55,463 nt of DNA, taken from NCBI GenBank assembly GCA_044433165.1, contig JAWXTX010000004.1, forward strand, positions 1-55,463. Direction: 5' to 3'. Under the pieces are notes generated by a model. It saw only the letters and a list, made by a program, of their open reading frames with translations. It did no database searches and had not been told where the DNA came from. Positions 27,547 to 35,616 of this stretch are shown here, piece after piece. Every line of letters begins with the position of its first letter. The first letter of the stretch is position 1. This DNA comes from Ferrimonas sp044433165. GTDB lineage: Bacteria; Pseudomonadota; Gammaproteobacteria; Enterobacterales; Shewanellaceae. A program made the translations under genes and the position numbers.

Positions 27547-27879
27547 ATGGAAGTTTTAGCTAAACACCGTTTTGCCCGTACCTCTCCTCAGAAGGCACGT
27601 TTGATTGCTGACCAGATCCGTGGTCTGCCAGTTGACCGCGCTCTAGACATCTTAACCTTCAGCAACAAGAAAGCTGGTGCTCTGGTTAAGAAGGTTCTGG
27701 AGTCTGCTATCGCCAACGCGGAGCACAACGAAGGTCTGGATATCGACAACTTGAAGATTGCTAAAATCTTTGTTGACGAAGGTCCAACCATGAAGCGCAT
27801 CATGCCGCGTGCCAAAGGCCGTGCTGACCGCATCCTGAAGCGCTCTAGCCACATCACTGTGGTTGTGGCTGATAAGTAA
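27547..27879 (+). CDS. rplV: 50S ribosomal protein L22
   Basis: L22, 110 residues, whose long hairpin lines the exit tunnel and contributes to macrolide sensitivity. Starts MEVLAKHRFARTSPQKARLI and contains the loop DEGPTMKRIMPRAKGRADRI. The ATG at 27547 is right; the frame is open upstream to 27457, but only as overlap with rpsS. Confidence 0.98.
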   Translation: MEVLAKHRFARTSPQKARLIADQIRGLPVDRALDILTFSNKKAGALVKKVLESAIANAEHNEGLDIDNLKIAKIFVDEGPTMKRIMPRAKGRADRILKRSSHITVVVADK

Positions 27880-27890
27880 GGGGAGTCGCT

Positions 27891-28583
27891 ATGGGACAGA
27901 AAGTACATCCTAATGGTATCCGCCTTGGTATCACCAAGTCCTGGTCTTCGACCTGGTATGCGGAAAAGAAAGATTACGCTGATAACTTGTTCGGCGATCA
28001 CGAAGTTCGTGAGTTCCTGAAAAAGGAACTGAAAAACGCGTCTTTGTCTCGCATTACCATCGAACGTCCTGCTAAGAGCATCCGTGTGACCATTCACACT
28101 GCTCGTCCAGGTGTTGTGATTGGTAAGAAGGGTGAAGATGTTGAAAAACTGCGCAAGAAAGTAGCCAAGTTGGCTGGTGTTCCTGCTCAGATCAACATCT
28201 CTGAAGTACGTAAACCAGAACTGGATGCACAGTTGGTGGGCGATTCAATCGCTTCTCAGCTGGAGCGTCGTGTTATGTTCCGTCGCGCGATGAAGCGTGC
28301 GGTACAGAATGCCATGCGTCTGGGTGCCAAGGGCATCAAGATCGAGGTTTCTGGTCGTCTAGGTGGCGCTGAGATCGCACGTACCGAATGGTACCGTGAA
28401 GGTCGTGTGCCACTGCACACCCTGCGCGCTGACATCGACTACGCGACTTCTGAAGCTCACACCACTTATGGTGTAATTGGTATTAAAGTTTGGATCTTCA
28501 AAGGTGAAGTTCTGGGCGGTATGCCAGTTGTTGAAGAGCAACCGAAGCCGCAACAGCCGAAGCGCAAAGGTCGTGGTAAGTAA
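27891..28583 (+). CDS. rpsC: 30S ribosomal protein S3
   Basis: S3, 230 residues, at the mRNA entry site. Starts MGQKVHPNGIRLGITKSWSS; the KH-type domain has GVVIGKKGEDVEKLRKKVA; the C-terminal domain has GAKGIKIEVSGRLGGAEIAR. A lysine/proline-rich tail (QPKPQQPKRKGRGK) ends the protein. Confidence 0.98.
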   Translation: MGQKVHPNGIRLGITKSWSSTWYAEKKDYADNLFGDHEVREFLKKELKNASLSRITIERPAKSIRVTIHTARPGVVIGKKGEDVEKLRKKVAKLAGVPAQINISEVRKPELDAQLVGDSIASQLERRVMFRRAMKRAVQNAMRLGAKGIKIEVSGRLGGAEIARTEWYREGRVPLHTLRADIDYATSEAHTTYGVIGIKVWIFKGEVLGGMPVVEEQPKPQQPKRKGRGK

Positions 28584-28594
28584 GGGGAACCGAG

Positions 28595-29008
28595 ATGCTG
28601 CAACCTAAACGTATGAAATTCCGCAAGATGCACAAAGGCCGTAACCGTGGTATTGCTACCACTGGTGATAAGGTTTCCTTTGGCACCTTCGGTCTGAAAG
28701 CGACCACCCGTGGCCGTATGACTGCTCGTCAAATCGAAGCGGCTCGTCGTGCCATGACCCGTCACATCAAGCGTCAGGGCAAAATCTGGATCCGTGTGTT
28801 CCCAGATAAGCCAATTACTGCTAAACCGCTTGAAGTTCGTCAGGGTAAAGGTAAGGGTAACGTTGAGTACTGGGTAGCACAGATCCAACCGGGTCGTGTC
28901 CTGTATGAAATGGAAGGCGTGTCTGAAGAGTTGGCTCGTGAAGCCTTCCCTTTGGCTGCGGCTAAGCTGCCTGTCCAGCCCCCCGTTGTAACTCGTAAGG
29001 TGATGTGA
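28595..29008 (+). CDS. rplP: 50S ribosomal protein L16
   Basis: L16, 137 residues, organizes the A-site tRNA-binding region of 23S rRNA. Starts MLQPKRMKFRKMHKGRNRGI; contains GRMTARQIEAARRAMTRHIK and RQGKGKGNVEYWVAQIQPGR. Its TGA shares a base with the rpmC start (TGATG), coupling the two. Confidence 0.98.
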   Translation: MLQPKRMKFRKMHKGRNRGIATTGDKVSFGTFGLKATTRGRMTARQIEAARRAMTRHIKRQGKIWIRVFPDKPITAKPLEVRQGKGKGNVEYWVAQIQPGRVLYEMEGVSEELAREAFPLAAAKLPVQPPVVTRKVM

Positions 29009-29199
29009 TGAAAGCACAAGAACTACGTGAAAAAAGCGTTGAAGAACTGAATGCGGAGCTATTAAAACTGCTGCGTGAACAGTTCAACCTGCGTATGCAG
29101 AACGCAACTGGTCAGCTGAAAGCGACTCACGAAATGAAGAATGTACGCCGTAGCATTGCGCGCGTAAAAACCGTTCTTACTCAGAAGGCAGGTGCGTAA
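29008..29199 (+). CDS. rpmC: 50S ribosomal protein L29
   Basis: L29, 63 residues, a two-helix protein near the tunnel exit. Sequence MKAQELREKSVEELNAELLK, with FNLRMQNATGQLKATHEMKN. The ATG at 29008 shares one base with the rplP stop; a GTG one codon upstream is possible but unnecessary. Its TAA overlaps the rpsQ ATG. Confidence 0.97.
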   Translation: MKAQELREKSVEELNAELLKLLREQFNLRMQNATGQLKATHEMKNVRRSIARVKTVLTQKAGA

Positions 29200-29447
29200 T
29201 GTCTGATACTATCCGTACTCTTCAGGGTCGTGTAATCAGCGACAAGATGGACAAGTCCATCACCGTAGCCATCGAGCGCAAAGTTAAGCACCCGATCTAC
29301 GGTAAGTTCATGAAGCGTACTACTAAAGTACATGCTCATGACGAAACCAACCAGTGTGGTATCGGTGATCTCGTGGAAATCCGCGAGTGCCGTCCACTGT
29401 CCAAGACCAAGTCTTGGATGCTGGTCAATGTTGTAGAAAAAGCTTAA
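29199..29447 (+). CDS. rpsQ: 30S ribosomal protein S17
   Basis: S17, 82 residues, an OB-fold 16S rRNA-binding protein. Contains LQGRVISDKMDKSITVAIER, YGKFMKRTTKVHAHDE and GDLVEIRECRPLSKTKSW. Last gene of the S10 operon: a terminator hairpin and a new promoter follow before rplN. Confidence 0.98.
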   Translation: MSDTIRTLQGRVISDKMDKSITVAIERKVKHPIYGKFMKRTTKVHAHDETNQCGIGDLVEIRECRPLSKTKSWMLVNVVEKA

Positions 29448-29477
29448 TTTTCTGAGCTGATTCTAACAATACAGAGA

Positions 29478-29513
29478 AACCGGCCAGGGTTAACCTTGGC
29501 CGGTTAATTTTTA
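29478..29513 (+). terminator. Terminator between the S10 and spc operons
   Basis: Stem aaccggccagg paired with ccttggccggtt (one bulged base) is followed by aattttta, 30 bases after rpsQ. It should end most S10-operon transcripts here or attenuate readthrough. Confidence 0.82.
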
Positions 29514-29514
29514 T

Positions 29515-29544
29515 CTATCATTCTCTCACTTGTCTGGTTATAAT
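29515..29544 (+). promoter_or_regulatory. Probable spc-operon promoter
   Basis: A perfect TATAAT at 29539-29544 lies just past the S10 terminator and 73 bp before rplN. No good -35 is present at 16-18 bases (tatcat or ctatca only), so it may rely on upstream contacts. Position matches the spc promoter of enterobacteria. Confidence 0.6.
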
Positions 29545-29617
29545 GGCGCGCCTTTTCAAAGGGCAGCCAAACTTAGCCCGCAAGGGTATATGAAGAAAAA
29601 GTAAGCGGAGCATTGAA

Positions 29618-29986
29618 ATGATCCAAATGCAATCTGTGCTGGACGTTGCCGATAATTCCGGCGCGCGTAGCGTGCAGTGTATTAAGGTCTTGGGTGGCTC
29701 TCACCGTCGTTACGCCCATATTGGCGATATCATTAAGGTTTCTGTAAAGGAATCGATTCCTCGCGGTAAAGCGAAGAAAGGTGATGTATTTAACGCGGTA
29801 GTAGTTCGCACCAAGAAAGGCGTACGCCGTCCTGACGGTTCTGTTATTCGCTTTGACCGTAACGCTGCTGTTTTGCTGAACGCAAACCTTCAGCCAATCG
29901 GCACTCGTATCTTTGGCCCAGTGACTCGTGAACTGCGTACTGAACGCTTCATGAAAATTGTGTCCCTGGCGCCAGAAGTACTGTAA
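29618..29986 (+). CDS. rplN: 50S ribosomal protein L14
   Basis: L14, 122 residues, contributes to subunit bridges. Starts MIQMQSVLDVADNSGARSVQ; contains GKAKKGDVFNAVVVRTKKGV and RPDGSVIRFDRNAAVLLN. First gene of the spc operon, behind its own leader of about 70 bases. Confidence 0.98.
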   Translation: MIQMQSVLDVADNSGARSVQCIKVLGGSHRRYAHIGDIIKVSVKESIPRGKAKKGDVFNAVVVRTKKGVRRPDGSVIRFDRNAAVLLNANLQPIGTRIFGPVTRELRTERFMKIVSLAPEVL

Positions 29987-29996
29987 GGAGCGAACC

Positions 29997-30311
29997 ATGG
30001 CAGCAAAAATCCGTCGCAATGACGAAGTAGTTGTACTGGCAGGTAAAGACAAGGGTAAACGCGGTAAAGTTTCCCAAGTATTAACCACTGGTAAAGTACT
30101 GGTCGAAGGCGTAAATCTGGTTAAGAAACACCAGAAACCTAACCCACAGTTAGGTATTCAAGGTGGTATCGTTGAGAAAGAAGCCCCAATCCACGCCTCC
30201 AACGTGGCGCTGTTCAACCCTGCTACTGGCAAGGCTGATCGCGTAGGCTTCCGTATTGAAGATGGCGTGAAAGTACGTTTCTTCAAGTCTAACAACGAAA
30301 TTGTTAAGTAA
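29997..30311 (+). CDS. rplX: 50S ribosomal protein L24
   Basis: L24, 104 residues, an assembly-initiator KOW-domain protein. Starts MAAKIRRNDEVVVLAGKDKG then KRGKVSQVLTTGKVLVEGVN. ATG 29997 follows TAAGGAGCGAACC; the frame upstream to 29958 is overlap with rplN. Confidence 0.98.
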   Translation: MAAKIRRNDEVVVLAGKDKGKRGKVSQVLTTGKVLVEGVNLVKKHQKPNPQLGIQGGIVEKEAPIHASNVALFNPATGKADRVGFRIEDGVKVRFFKSNNEIVK

Positions 30312-30323
30312 TTGGAGTTAACG

Positions 30324-30863
30324 ATGGCGAAACTGCATGATTACTACAAAGAAGCTGTAGTAAAAGAACTGATGCAGCAGTTCGGCTACAAAAGCATCAT
30401 GCAAGTCCCACGGATCGAAAAGATCACCCTGAATATGGGTGTCGGTGAAGCCGTTGCGGACAAGAAGGTGCTGGAAAATGCTGTAGCTGATATGGCTGCG
30501 GTATCTGGTCAGAAGCCTCTGATCACTAAAGCTCGCAAGTCAGTTGCTGGCTTTAAGATCCGTGAAGGTTACCCGATTGGTTGTAAAGTCACCCTGCGCG
30601 GCGAGCGTATGTGGGAGTTTTTCGAGCGTCTGGTGAGCATCGCGGTTCCTCGTATCCGTGATTTCCGTGGCCTGAACCCGAAAGCGTTCGATGGTCGTGG
30701 TAACTACTCCATGGGCGTTCGTGAGCAAATCATCTTCCCAGAAATCGATTACGATAAAATCGATAAAATTCGCGGTATGGATATCACCATTACCACTTCT
30801 GCGAAGTCTGATGAAGAAGGTCGTGCTCTGCTGGCTGCCTTTAACTTCCCATTCCGCAAGTAA
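30324..30863 (+). CDS. rplE: 50S ribosomal protein L5
   Basis: L5, 179 residues, binds 5S rRNA and contacts P-site tRNA. Starts MAKLHDYYKEAVVKELMQQF; contains KARKSVAGFKIREGYPIGCK and DFRGLNPKAFDGRGNYSMGV. ATG 30324 follows TTGGAGTTAACG. A hairpin inside codons 6-13 resembles the S8 repressor target known at this place in Escherichia coli. Confidence 0.98.
   Translation: MAKLHDYYKEAVVKELMQQFGYKSIMQVPRIEKITLNMGVGEAVADKKVLENAVADMAAVSGQKPLITKARKSVAGFKIREGYPIGCKVTLRGERMWEFFERLVSIAVPRIRDFRGLNPKAFDGRGNYSMGVREQIIFPEIDYDKIDKIRGMDITITTSAKSDEEGRALLAAFNFPFRK
30341..30363 (+). promoter_or_regulatory. Hairpin at the start of rplE, candidate S8 translational-repression site
   Basis: A perfect 8-bp inverted repeat (ttactaca / tgtagtaa, 7-nt loop) lies just inside rplE. 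In Escherichia coli, S8 (encoded downstream in the same operon) binds a similar element at the rplX-rplE junction to repress the spc operon. Function here is inferred from position and structure. Confidence 0.55.
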
Positions 30864-30875
30864 GGTGTAGGGACA

Positions 30876-31181
30876 ATGGCTAAACAATCAATGAAGGCGC
30901 GCGACCACAAGCGCACCAAGCTGGTTGCTAAGTACGCTGAGAAGCGTGCCGCGCTGAAAGCTATCATCAAAGATGTGAATGCATCTGAAGAAGATCGTTG
31001 GAATGCAGTGCTCAAACTGCAGCAACTCCCACGTGACTCCAGTGCTATTCGTCAGCGTAACCGCTGTAATATCACTGGTCGTCCACACGGCTACCTGCGC
31101 AAGTTCGGCTTAAGCCGTATCAAACTGCGTGAAGCCGTCATGCGCGGTGAAGTTCCTGGTCTGAAAAAGGCCTCTTGGTAA
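30876..31181 (+). CDS. rpsN: 30S ribosomal protein S14 (zinc-independent form)
   Basis: S14, 101 residues, in the 30S head. Starts MAKQSMKARDHKRTKLVAKY and ends GEVPGLKKASW. It is the long form without the CxxC zinc pairs; the signature is NRCNITGRPHGYLRKFGLSR. Confidence 0.98.
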   Translation: MAKQSMKARDHKRTKLVAKYAEKRAALKAIIKDVNASEEDRWNAVLKLQQLPRDSSAIRQRNRCNITGRPHGYLRKFGLSRIKLREAVMRGEVPGLKKASW

Positions 31182-31201
31182 GCATTCGGGAGTAAGCGAA
31201 T

Positions 31202-31594
31202 ATGAGCATGCAAGATCCGATCGCGGATATGCTGACGCGCATCCGTAACGGCCAGGCTGCAAGCAAAGTATCTGTGACCATGCCTTCTTCTAAACTGAAG
31301 AACGCTATTGCCACTGTACTGAAAGCAGAAGGCTACATTGCAGACTTCGCCGTATCTGGCGACGTTAAACCAACCTTAGAAGTAACTTTGAAGTACTTCC
31401 AAGGTAAGCCGGTGGTTGAGTCCATCGAGCGAGCCAGCCGCCCAGGCCTGCGCATCTATAAGAAAAAAGATGAGCTGCCAAAAGTAATGGGTGGTCTGGG
31501 TATTGCTATCGTATCCACCTCTAAAGGTGTGATGACCGACCGCGCAGCCCGTAATCTGGGTATGGGTGGCGAGATCATCTGCTACGTAGCGTAA
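31202..31594 (+). CDS. rpsH: 30S ribosomal protein S8
   Basis: S8, 130 residues, a central-domain assembly protein and the likely autoregulator of the spc operon. Starts MSMQDPIADMLTRIRNGQAA; the C-terminal signature is GIAIVSTSKGVMTDRAARN. Confidence 0.98.
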   Translation: MSMQDPIADMLTRIRNGQAASKVSVTMPSSKLKNAIATVLKAEGYIADFAVSGDVKPTLEVTLKYFQGKPVVESIERASRPGLRIYKKKDELPKVMGGLGIAIVSTSKGVMTDRAARNLGMGGEIICYVA

Positions 31595-31607
31595 GGGAGG
31601 AGCAATA

Positions 31608-32141
31608 ATGTCTCGTGTAGCTAAGGCACCTGTTGCTATCCCTGCAGGCGTAGAAGTGACCATTAATGGTCAAGAAATCACCGTTAAAGGTGGTAAGGGT
31701 ACTCTGACTCGCGTATTTAATGACGCAGTTGAAATTGTTAAAGGTGAAAGCGAGTTAACTTTCGCTCCTCGCGAAGGTTTTGTTGACGCTTGGGCTCAAG
31801 CGGGTACCGCGCGCGCTATCATCAATAACATGGTTATCGGTGTTTCTGAAGGTTTCACTAAGAAACTGCAGCTGTTAGGTGTGGGTTACCGTGCCTCTAT
31901 CGCTGGCAATACTGTAAACCTGACTCTGGGTTTCTCCCATCCGGTTAACTATGAGTTACCAGAAGGCGTGAAAGCTGAGTGCCCAAGCCAAACTGAAATC
32001 GTGCTTACTGGCGCCGACAAGCAGGTTGTAGGTCAAGCTGCTGCTAACATCCGCGCATATCGTGCCCCTGAACCTTACAAAGGCAAAGGTGTTCGTTACG
32101 CTGATGAGAACGTGCGTCGTAAAGAAGCCAAGAAGAAGTAA
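31608..32141 (+). CDS. rplF: 50S ribosomal protein L6
   Basis: L6, 177 residues, near the factor-binding centre. Contains VAKAPVAIPAGVEVTINGQE, LLGVGYRASIAGNTVNLTLG and the C-terminal PEPYKGKGVRYADENVRRKE. Preceded by GGGAGGAGC. Confidence 0.98.
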   Translation: MSRVAKAPVAIPAGVEVTINGQEITVKGGKGTLTRVFNDAVEIVKGESELTFAPREGFVDAWAQAGTARAIINNMVIGVSEGFTKKLQLLGVGYRASIAGNTVNLTLGFSHPVNYELPEGVKAECPSQTEIVLTGADKQVVGQAAANIRAYRAPEPYKGKGVRYADENVRRKEAKKK

Positions 32142-32150
32142 GGTAATACG

Positions 32151-32501
32151 ATGGACAAGAAAGCAGCTCGTCTGCGTCGTGCAACGCGCGTACGCAAGCA
32201 AATTCAGGAAATGGGCGCGACTCGTCTGGTCGTGTTCCGTACTCCTCGCCACATCTACGCCCAAGTTATCACTGCGGATGCAACCGTAGTGGCAGCCGCT
32301 TCTACCGTAGAGAAAGCGCTTGCAGGTAGCCTGAAAGGTACCGGTAACATCGACGCCGCTAAGGTTGTTGGTAAAGCAGTGGCTGAACGCGCTCAAGAAA
32401 AAGGTATTACTACCTTGGCCTTCGATCGCAGTGGCTTCAAGTATCACGGTCGTGTTCAAGCATTAGCTGACGCCGCTCGTGAAGCTGGCCTCCAGTTCTA
32501 A
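32151..32501 (+). CDS. rplR: 50S ribosomal protein L18
   Basis: L18, 116 residues, binds 5S rRNA together with L5. Starts MDKKAARLRRATRVRKQIQE; ends FDRSGFKYHGRVQALADAAR then EAGLQF, the family's usual end. Confidence 0.98.
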   Translation: MDKKAARLRRATRVRKQIQEMGATRLVVFRTPRHIYAQVITADATVVAAASTVEKALAGSLKGTGNIDAAKVVGKAVAERAQEKGITTLAFDRSGFKYHGRVQALADAAREAGLQF

Positions 32502-32515
32502 GTTGGGAGTGGACA

Positions 32516-33016
32516 ATGGCGAATCAAGAAAATCAAGCCGGTGACCTGCAAGAGAAGCTCATTGCAGTAAACCGCGTTTCTAAAGTAGTTAAAGGTGGTC
32601 GCATCTTTAGCTTTACCGCACTGACTGTTGTTGGTGATGGTAACGGTAAAATTGGCTTTGGTTACGGTAAAGCCCGTGAAGTTCCAGCTGCTATTCAAAA
32701 AGCAATGGAAAAGGCACGTCGTAACATGCTGACCGTAAACTTGAACAACGGCACCTTGCACCACCCAGTGAAAGGTCGTCACTCAGGTTCTAAGGTTTAC
32801 ATGCAGCCTGCCTCTGAAGGTACCGGTATTATTGCTGGTGGTGCGATGCGCGCCGTTCTGGAAGTTGCTGGTGTACATAACGTACTGGCCAAAGCTTACG
32901 GTTCTACCAACCCGATCAACATCGTTCGTTCTACTGTTGATGCTCTGACTTCTATGCGCTCTCCGGCGCAAGTTGCAGCTAAACGTGGCCTGAACGTTGA
33001 AGAACTGCGAGGTTAA
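32516..33016 (+). CDS. rpsE: 30S ribosomal protein S5
   Basis: S5, 166 residues, important for decoding accuracy and mRNA unwinding. Contains LIAVNRVSKVVKGGRIFSFT and GFGYGKAREVPAAIQKAMEK, then EVAGVHNVLAKAYGSTNPIN. Follows rplR by 14 bp. Confidence 0.98.
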   Translation: MANQENQAGDLQEKLIAVNRVSKVVKGGRIFSFTALTVVGDGNGKIGFGYGKAREVPAAIQKAMEKARRNMLTVNLNNGTLHHPVKGRHSGSKVYMQPASEGTGIIAGGAMRAVLEVAGVHNVLAKAYGSTNPINIVRSTVDALTSMRSPAQVAAKRGLNVEELRG

Positions 33017-33021
33017 TCGAG

Positions 33022-33201
33022 ATGGCTAAGACTGTTAAGGTTACCCAAACCAAATCTAGCATTGGTCGCTTGCCTAAGCATAAGGCAACTCTGACTGGTC
33101 TGGGTTTGCGTAAAATCGGTCACACTGTTGAGCTGGAAGATACTCCTTCAGTTCGTGGTATGATCAACAAGGTTTACTACATGGTTAAGGTGGAGGACTA
33201 A
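33022..33201 (+). CDS. rpmD: 50S ribosomal protein L30
   Basis: L30, 59 residues, read directly from the sequence: it starts MAKTVKVTQTKSSIGRLPKH and continues LGLRKIGHTVELEDTPSVRG, ending VYYMVKVED. ATG 33022 lies 5 bp after rpsE; the TAA at 33199-33201 ends 1 base before the rplO start. Size and position are canonical. Confidence 0.97.
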   Translation: MAKTVKVTQTKSSIGRLPKHKATLTGLGLRKIGHTVELEDTPSVRGMINKVYYMVKVED

Positions 33202-33202
33202 G

Positions 33203-33637
33203 ATGCGTCTGAATACTTTGTCTCCAGCTCCAGGTTCTAAAACTGCTGCTAAGCGCGTTGGTCGCGGTATCGGTTCTGGCCTGGGTAAAACCGGTGGTCG
33301 TGGTCACAAAGGTCAGAAGTCCCGCTCCGGCGGCGGCATCCGTCCTGGTTTCGAAGGCGGTCAGATGCCTTTGAAACAGCGTCTGCCTAAGTTTGGTTTT
33401 ACTTCTCGTAAGTCTCTGGTTTCTTCTGAAGTTCGTGTAAGCGAATTGGCGAAAATCGAAGGCGATGTAGTTTCTATGGCTACTCTGAAAGAAGCGGGTA
33501 TTATTTCTTCAAACATTCAGTTTGCGAAAATCGTGCTTTCAGGTAAGATCGAGCGCCCAGTAACCATCTCTGGTCTGAAAGTGACCAAAGGTGCGCGCGC
33601 AGCCATTGAAGCTGCCGGCGGTAAGATCGAAGAGTAA
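33203..33637 (+). CDS. rplO: 50S ribosomal protein L15
   Basis: L15, 144 residues, a late-assembly protein. Starts MRLNTLSPAPGSKTAAKRVG; glycine-rich N-terminal extension (GRGIGSGLGKTGGRGHKGQK) and C-terminal VTKGARAAIEAAGGKIEE. The ribosome-binding site GGAGGA lies inside rpmD. Confidence 0.98.
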   Translation: MRLNTLSPAPGSKTAAKRVGRGIGSGLGKTGGRGHKGQKSRSGGGIRPGFEGGQMPLKQRLPKFGFTSRKSLVSSEVRVSELAKIEGDVVSMATLKEAGIISSNIQFAKIVLSGKIERPVTISGLKVTKGARAAIEAAGGKIEE

Positions 33638-33653
33638 CAGGAAGTAGGAAGCA

Positions 33654-34973
33654 ATGGCAAAACCAGGACTTGAACTCAAAAGTGCGAAAGGGGGCCTTTC
33701 GGAATTGAAAGCGCGCCTATTGTTTGTCCTCGGGGCCATTATTGTGTTCCGTGCAGGTTCTTTCGTACCAATTCCTGGTATTGACGCTGCTGTTCTAGCT
33801 GAACTGTTCAAACAGCAACAAGGCACCATCGTGGAAATGTTTAATATGTTTTCCGGTGGCGCCTTGGAACGGGCTTCTGTGTTTGCGTTGGGCATCATGC
33901 CGTACATTTCTGCCTCTATTATTATGCAGTTGTTGACGGTAGTGCATCCAACCTTAGCAGAATGGAAAAAAGAAGGGGAAACTGGGCGTCGTAAGATCAA
34001 CCAGTGGACTCGTTATGGCACACTTGTGCTCGCTTTTTTCCAATCCATTGGGATTGCAACAGGGTTACCTTCAATGGTGCCCGGTTTGGTTGCTAATCCT
34101 GGTATGGGCTTTTACTTCGTGGCTATTGTGTCACTGGTAACAGGTACCATGTTCCTTATGTGGTTGGGCGAGCAGATAACCGAACGTGGTATTGGTAATG
34201 GTATTTCAATCCTGATCTTTACAGGTATTGTTGCTGGTTTACCTTCTGCGATTTGGCAAACAGCTGAACAAGCACGTCAAGGTGAACTGCATCTGCTCTT
34301 GTTGCTTGGTATTGTGGCTCTTGTCGGTCTGATCACGGCTTTTGTGGTATTTATGGAGCGCGGTCAACGCCGCATCGTGGTAAACTACGCCAAGCGTCAA
34401 CAAGGTCGTAAAGTGTTTGCTGCTCAAAGTACCCATTTGCCATTAAAAGTGAATATGGCTGGCGTGATTCCACCGATCTTCGCATCCAGTATTATCCTGT
34501 TCCCAGGTACGCTGGCGCAGTGGTTTGATCAGAGCTCAGGCGGTTTCCTGTCTGATGTTTCTCTGGCTTTGTCCCCTGGGCAACCGCTCTATGTGCTGAT
34601 TTACGCCGTTGCAATCGTGTTCTTCTGTTTCTTTTACACGGCGTTGGTATTCAACCCGCGTGAAACCGCAGATAACTTAAAGAAGAGTGGTGCGTTTATC
34701 CCTGGAATTCGTCCAGGCGAGCAAACTGCCCGCTACGTCGATAAAGTAATGACTCGCCTGACATTAGTCGGCGCAGCTTACATTACCTTTATCTGTCTGG
34801 TTCCGGAGTTCTTAATGATCACCACTAACGTGCCGTTCTACTTAGGTGGAACTTCATTGTTAATTATGGTGGTGGTGATTATGGATTTCATGGCTCAGGT
34901 TCAAACTCATTTGATGTCATCTCAGTATGAGTCTGTCCTGAAAAAGGCCAACCTTAAAGGTTATGGCCGATAA
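33654..34973 (+). CDS. secY: Protein translocase subunit SecY
   Basis: Central pore of the SecYEG translocon, 439 residues and ten membrane segments in the inner membrane. Contains FRAGSFVPIPGIDAAVLAEL, the plug/TM2 region GGALERASVFALGIMPYISA, WLGEQITERGIGNGISILIF, and the cytoplasmic loop RRIVVNYAKRQQGRKVF with the invariant-type arginine region. Within the spc operon, 16 bp after rplO and upstream of rpmJ. Confidence 0.98.
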   Translation: MAKPGLELKSAKGGLSELKARLLFVLGAIIVFRAGSFVPIPGIDAAVLAELFKQQQGTIVEMFNMFSGGALERASVFALGIMPYISASIIMQLLTVVHPTLAEWKKEGETGRRKINQWTRYGTLVLAFFQSIGIATGLPSMVPGLVANPGMGFYFVAIVSLVTGTMFLMWLGEQITERGIGNGISILIFTGIVAGLPSAIWQTAEQARQGELHLLLLLGIVALVGLITAFVVFMERGQRRIVVNYAKRQQGRKVFAAQSTHLPLKVNMAGVIPPIFASSIILFPGTLAQWFDQSSGGFLSDVSLALSPGQPLYVLIYAVAIVFFCFFYTALVFNPRETADNLKKSGAFIPGIRPGEQTARYVDKVMTRLTLVGAAYITFICLVPEFLMITTNVPFYLGGTSLLIMVVVIMDFMAQVQTHLMSSQYESVLKKANLKGYGR

Positions 34974-34997
34974 GCCCGCCATCCACGGAGTATCAAA

Positions 34998-35111
34998 ATG
35001 AAAGTTCGTGCATCAGTTAAGGCAATGTGCCGCAACTGTAAGGTGATCAAACGTAATGGTGTTGTTCGTGTAATCTGCCTTGAGCCGAAGCACAAACAGC
35101 GTCAAGGTTAA
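34998..35111 (+). CDS. rpmJ: 50S ribosomal protein L36 (zinc-binding form)
   Basis: L36, 37 residues, read directly: MKVRASVKAMCRNCKVIKRN, then VICLEPKHKQRQG. The zinc ligands Cys11, Cys14, Cys27 and a histidine at the KHKQ segment are present, so this is the zinc-containing paralog. Last gene of the spc operon, 24 bp after secY. Confidence 0.97.
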   Translation: MKVRASVKAMCRNCKVIKRNGVVRVICLEPKHKQRQG

Positions 35112-35182
35112 TCGGGAATCCTTTTAACCAATTAAGTGCACAGGGCTGGCTCACAGGTCAGCCGCTGTGTTGTTGCAATAAG

Positions 35183-35254
35183 GTTGGCTGTTGGGTATCC
35201 TACCGGGCTTTTCACGGTCAACTATTCGATAATGTAGGAGTGCATAGTGGCCCG
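35183..35254 (+). ncRNA. Alpha-operon ribosome-binding-site pseudoknot (S4 target)
   Basis: The leader of rpsM matches the alpha-operon pseudoknot of Escherichia coli in layout. A 9-bp stem pairs 35183-35191 (gttggctgt) with 35214-35222 (acggtcaac). Loop bases cgggc (35204-35208) can pair with gcccg (35250-35254), which lies just after the GTG start codon, so the start and its TAGGAG site are enclosed. S4 (encoded two genes down) binds this fold in Escherichia coli to block translation of rpsM. The pairings are seen here; S4 binding is inferred. Confidence 0.82.
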
Positions 35255-35603
35255 TATCGCTGGCATTAACATTCCAGAGCATAAACATGCGGTGATCGCT
35301 CTAACCGCCATTTTCGGCATTGGTGCTACTCGCGCAAAAGCTATTTGCGTTGAAGCTGGTATCGCTGAAGATGTCAAGTTTAAAGATCTAGACGAAGCCA
35401 CTATTGATAAAGTGCGTGACGTTGTTGGCCAGTTTACTGTTGAAGGTGACCTGCGTCGTGAGATCTCCATGAATATCAAGCGTTTGATGGATTTAGGCTG
35501 CTACCGCGGTCTGCGTCATCGTCGTAGCTTGCCTCTTCGTGGTCAACGTACCAAAACTAACGCGCGTACCCGTAAGGGCCCGCGTAAGCCGATTAAGAAG
35601 TAA
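35247..35603 (+). CDS. rpsM: 30S ribosomal protein S13 (GTG start)
   Basis: S13, 118 residues, at the top of the 30S head contacting tRNA and L5. Starts at GTG 35247 after TAGGAGTGCATA: MARIAGINIPEHKHAVIALT. The C-terminal basic tail is RGQRTKTNARTRKGPRKPIK. First gene of the alpha operon; the GTG sits inside the S4-type pseudoknot. Confidence 0.98.
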   Translation: MARIAGINIPEHKHAVIALTAIFGIGATRAKAICVEAGIAEDVKFKDLDEATIDKVRDVVGQFTVEGDLRREISMNIKRLMDLGCYRGLRHRRSLPLRGQRTKTNARTRKGPRKPIKK

Positions 35604-35616
35604 GGGGAATTAACCA

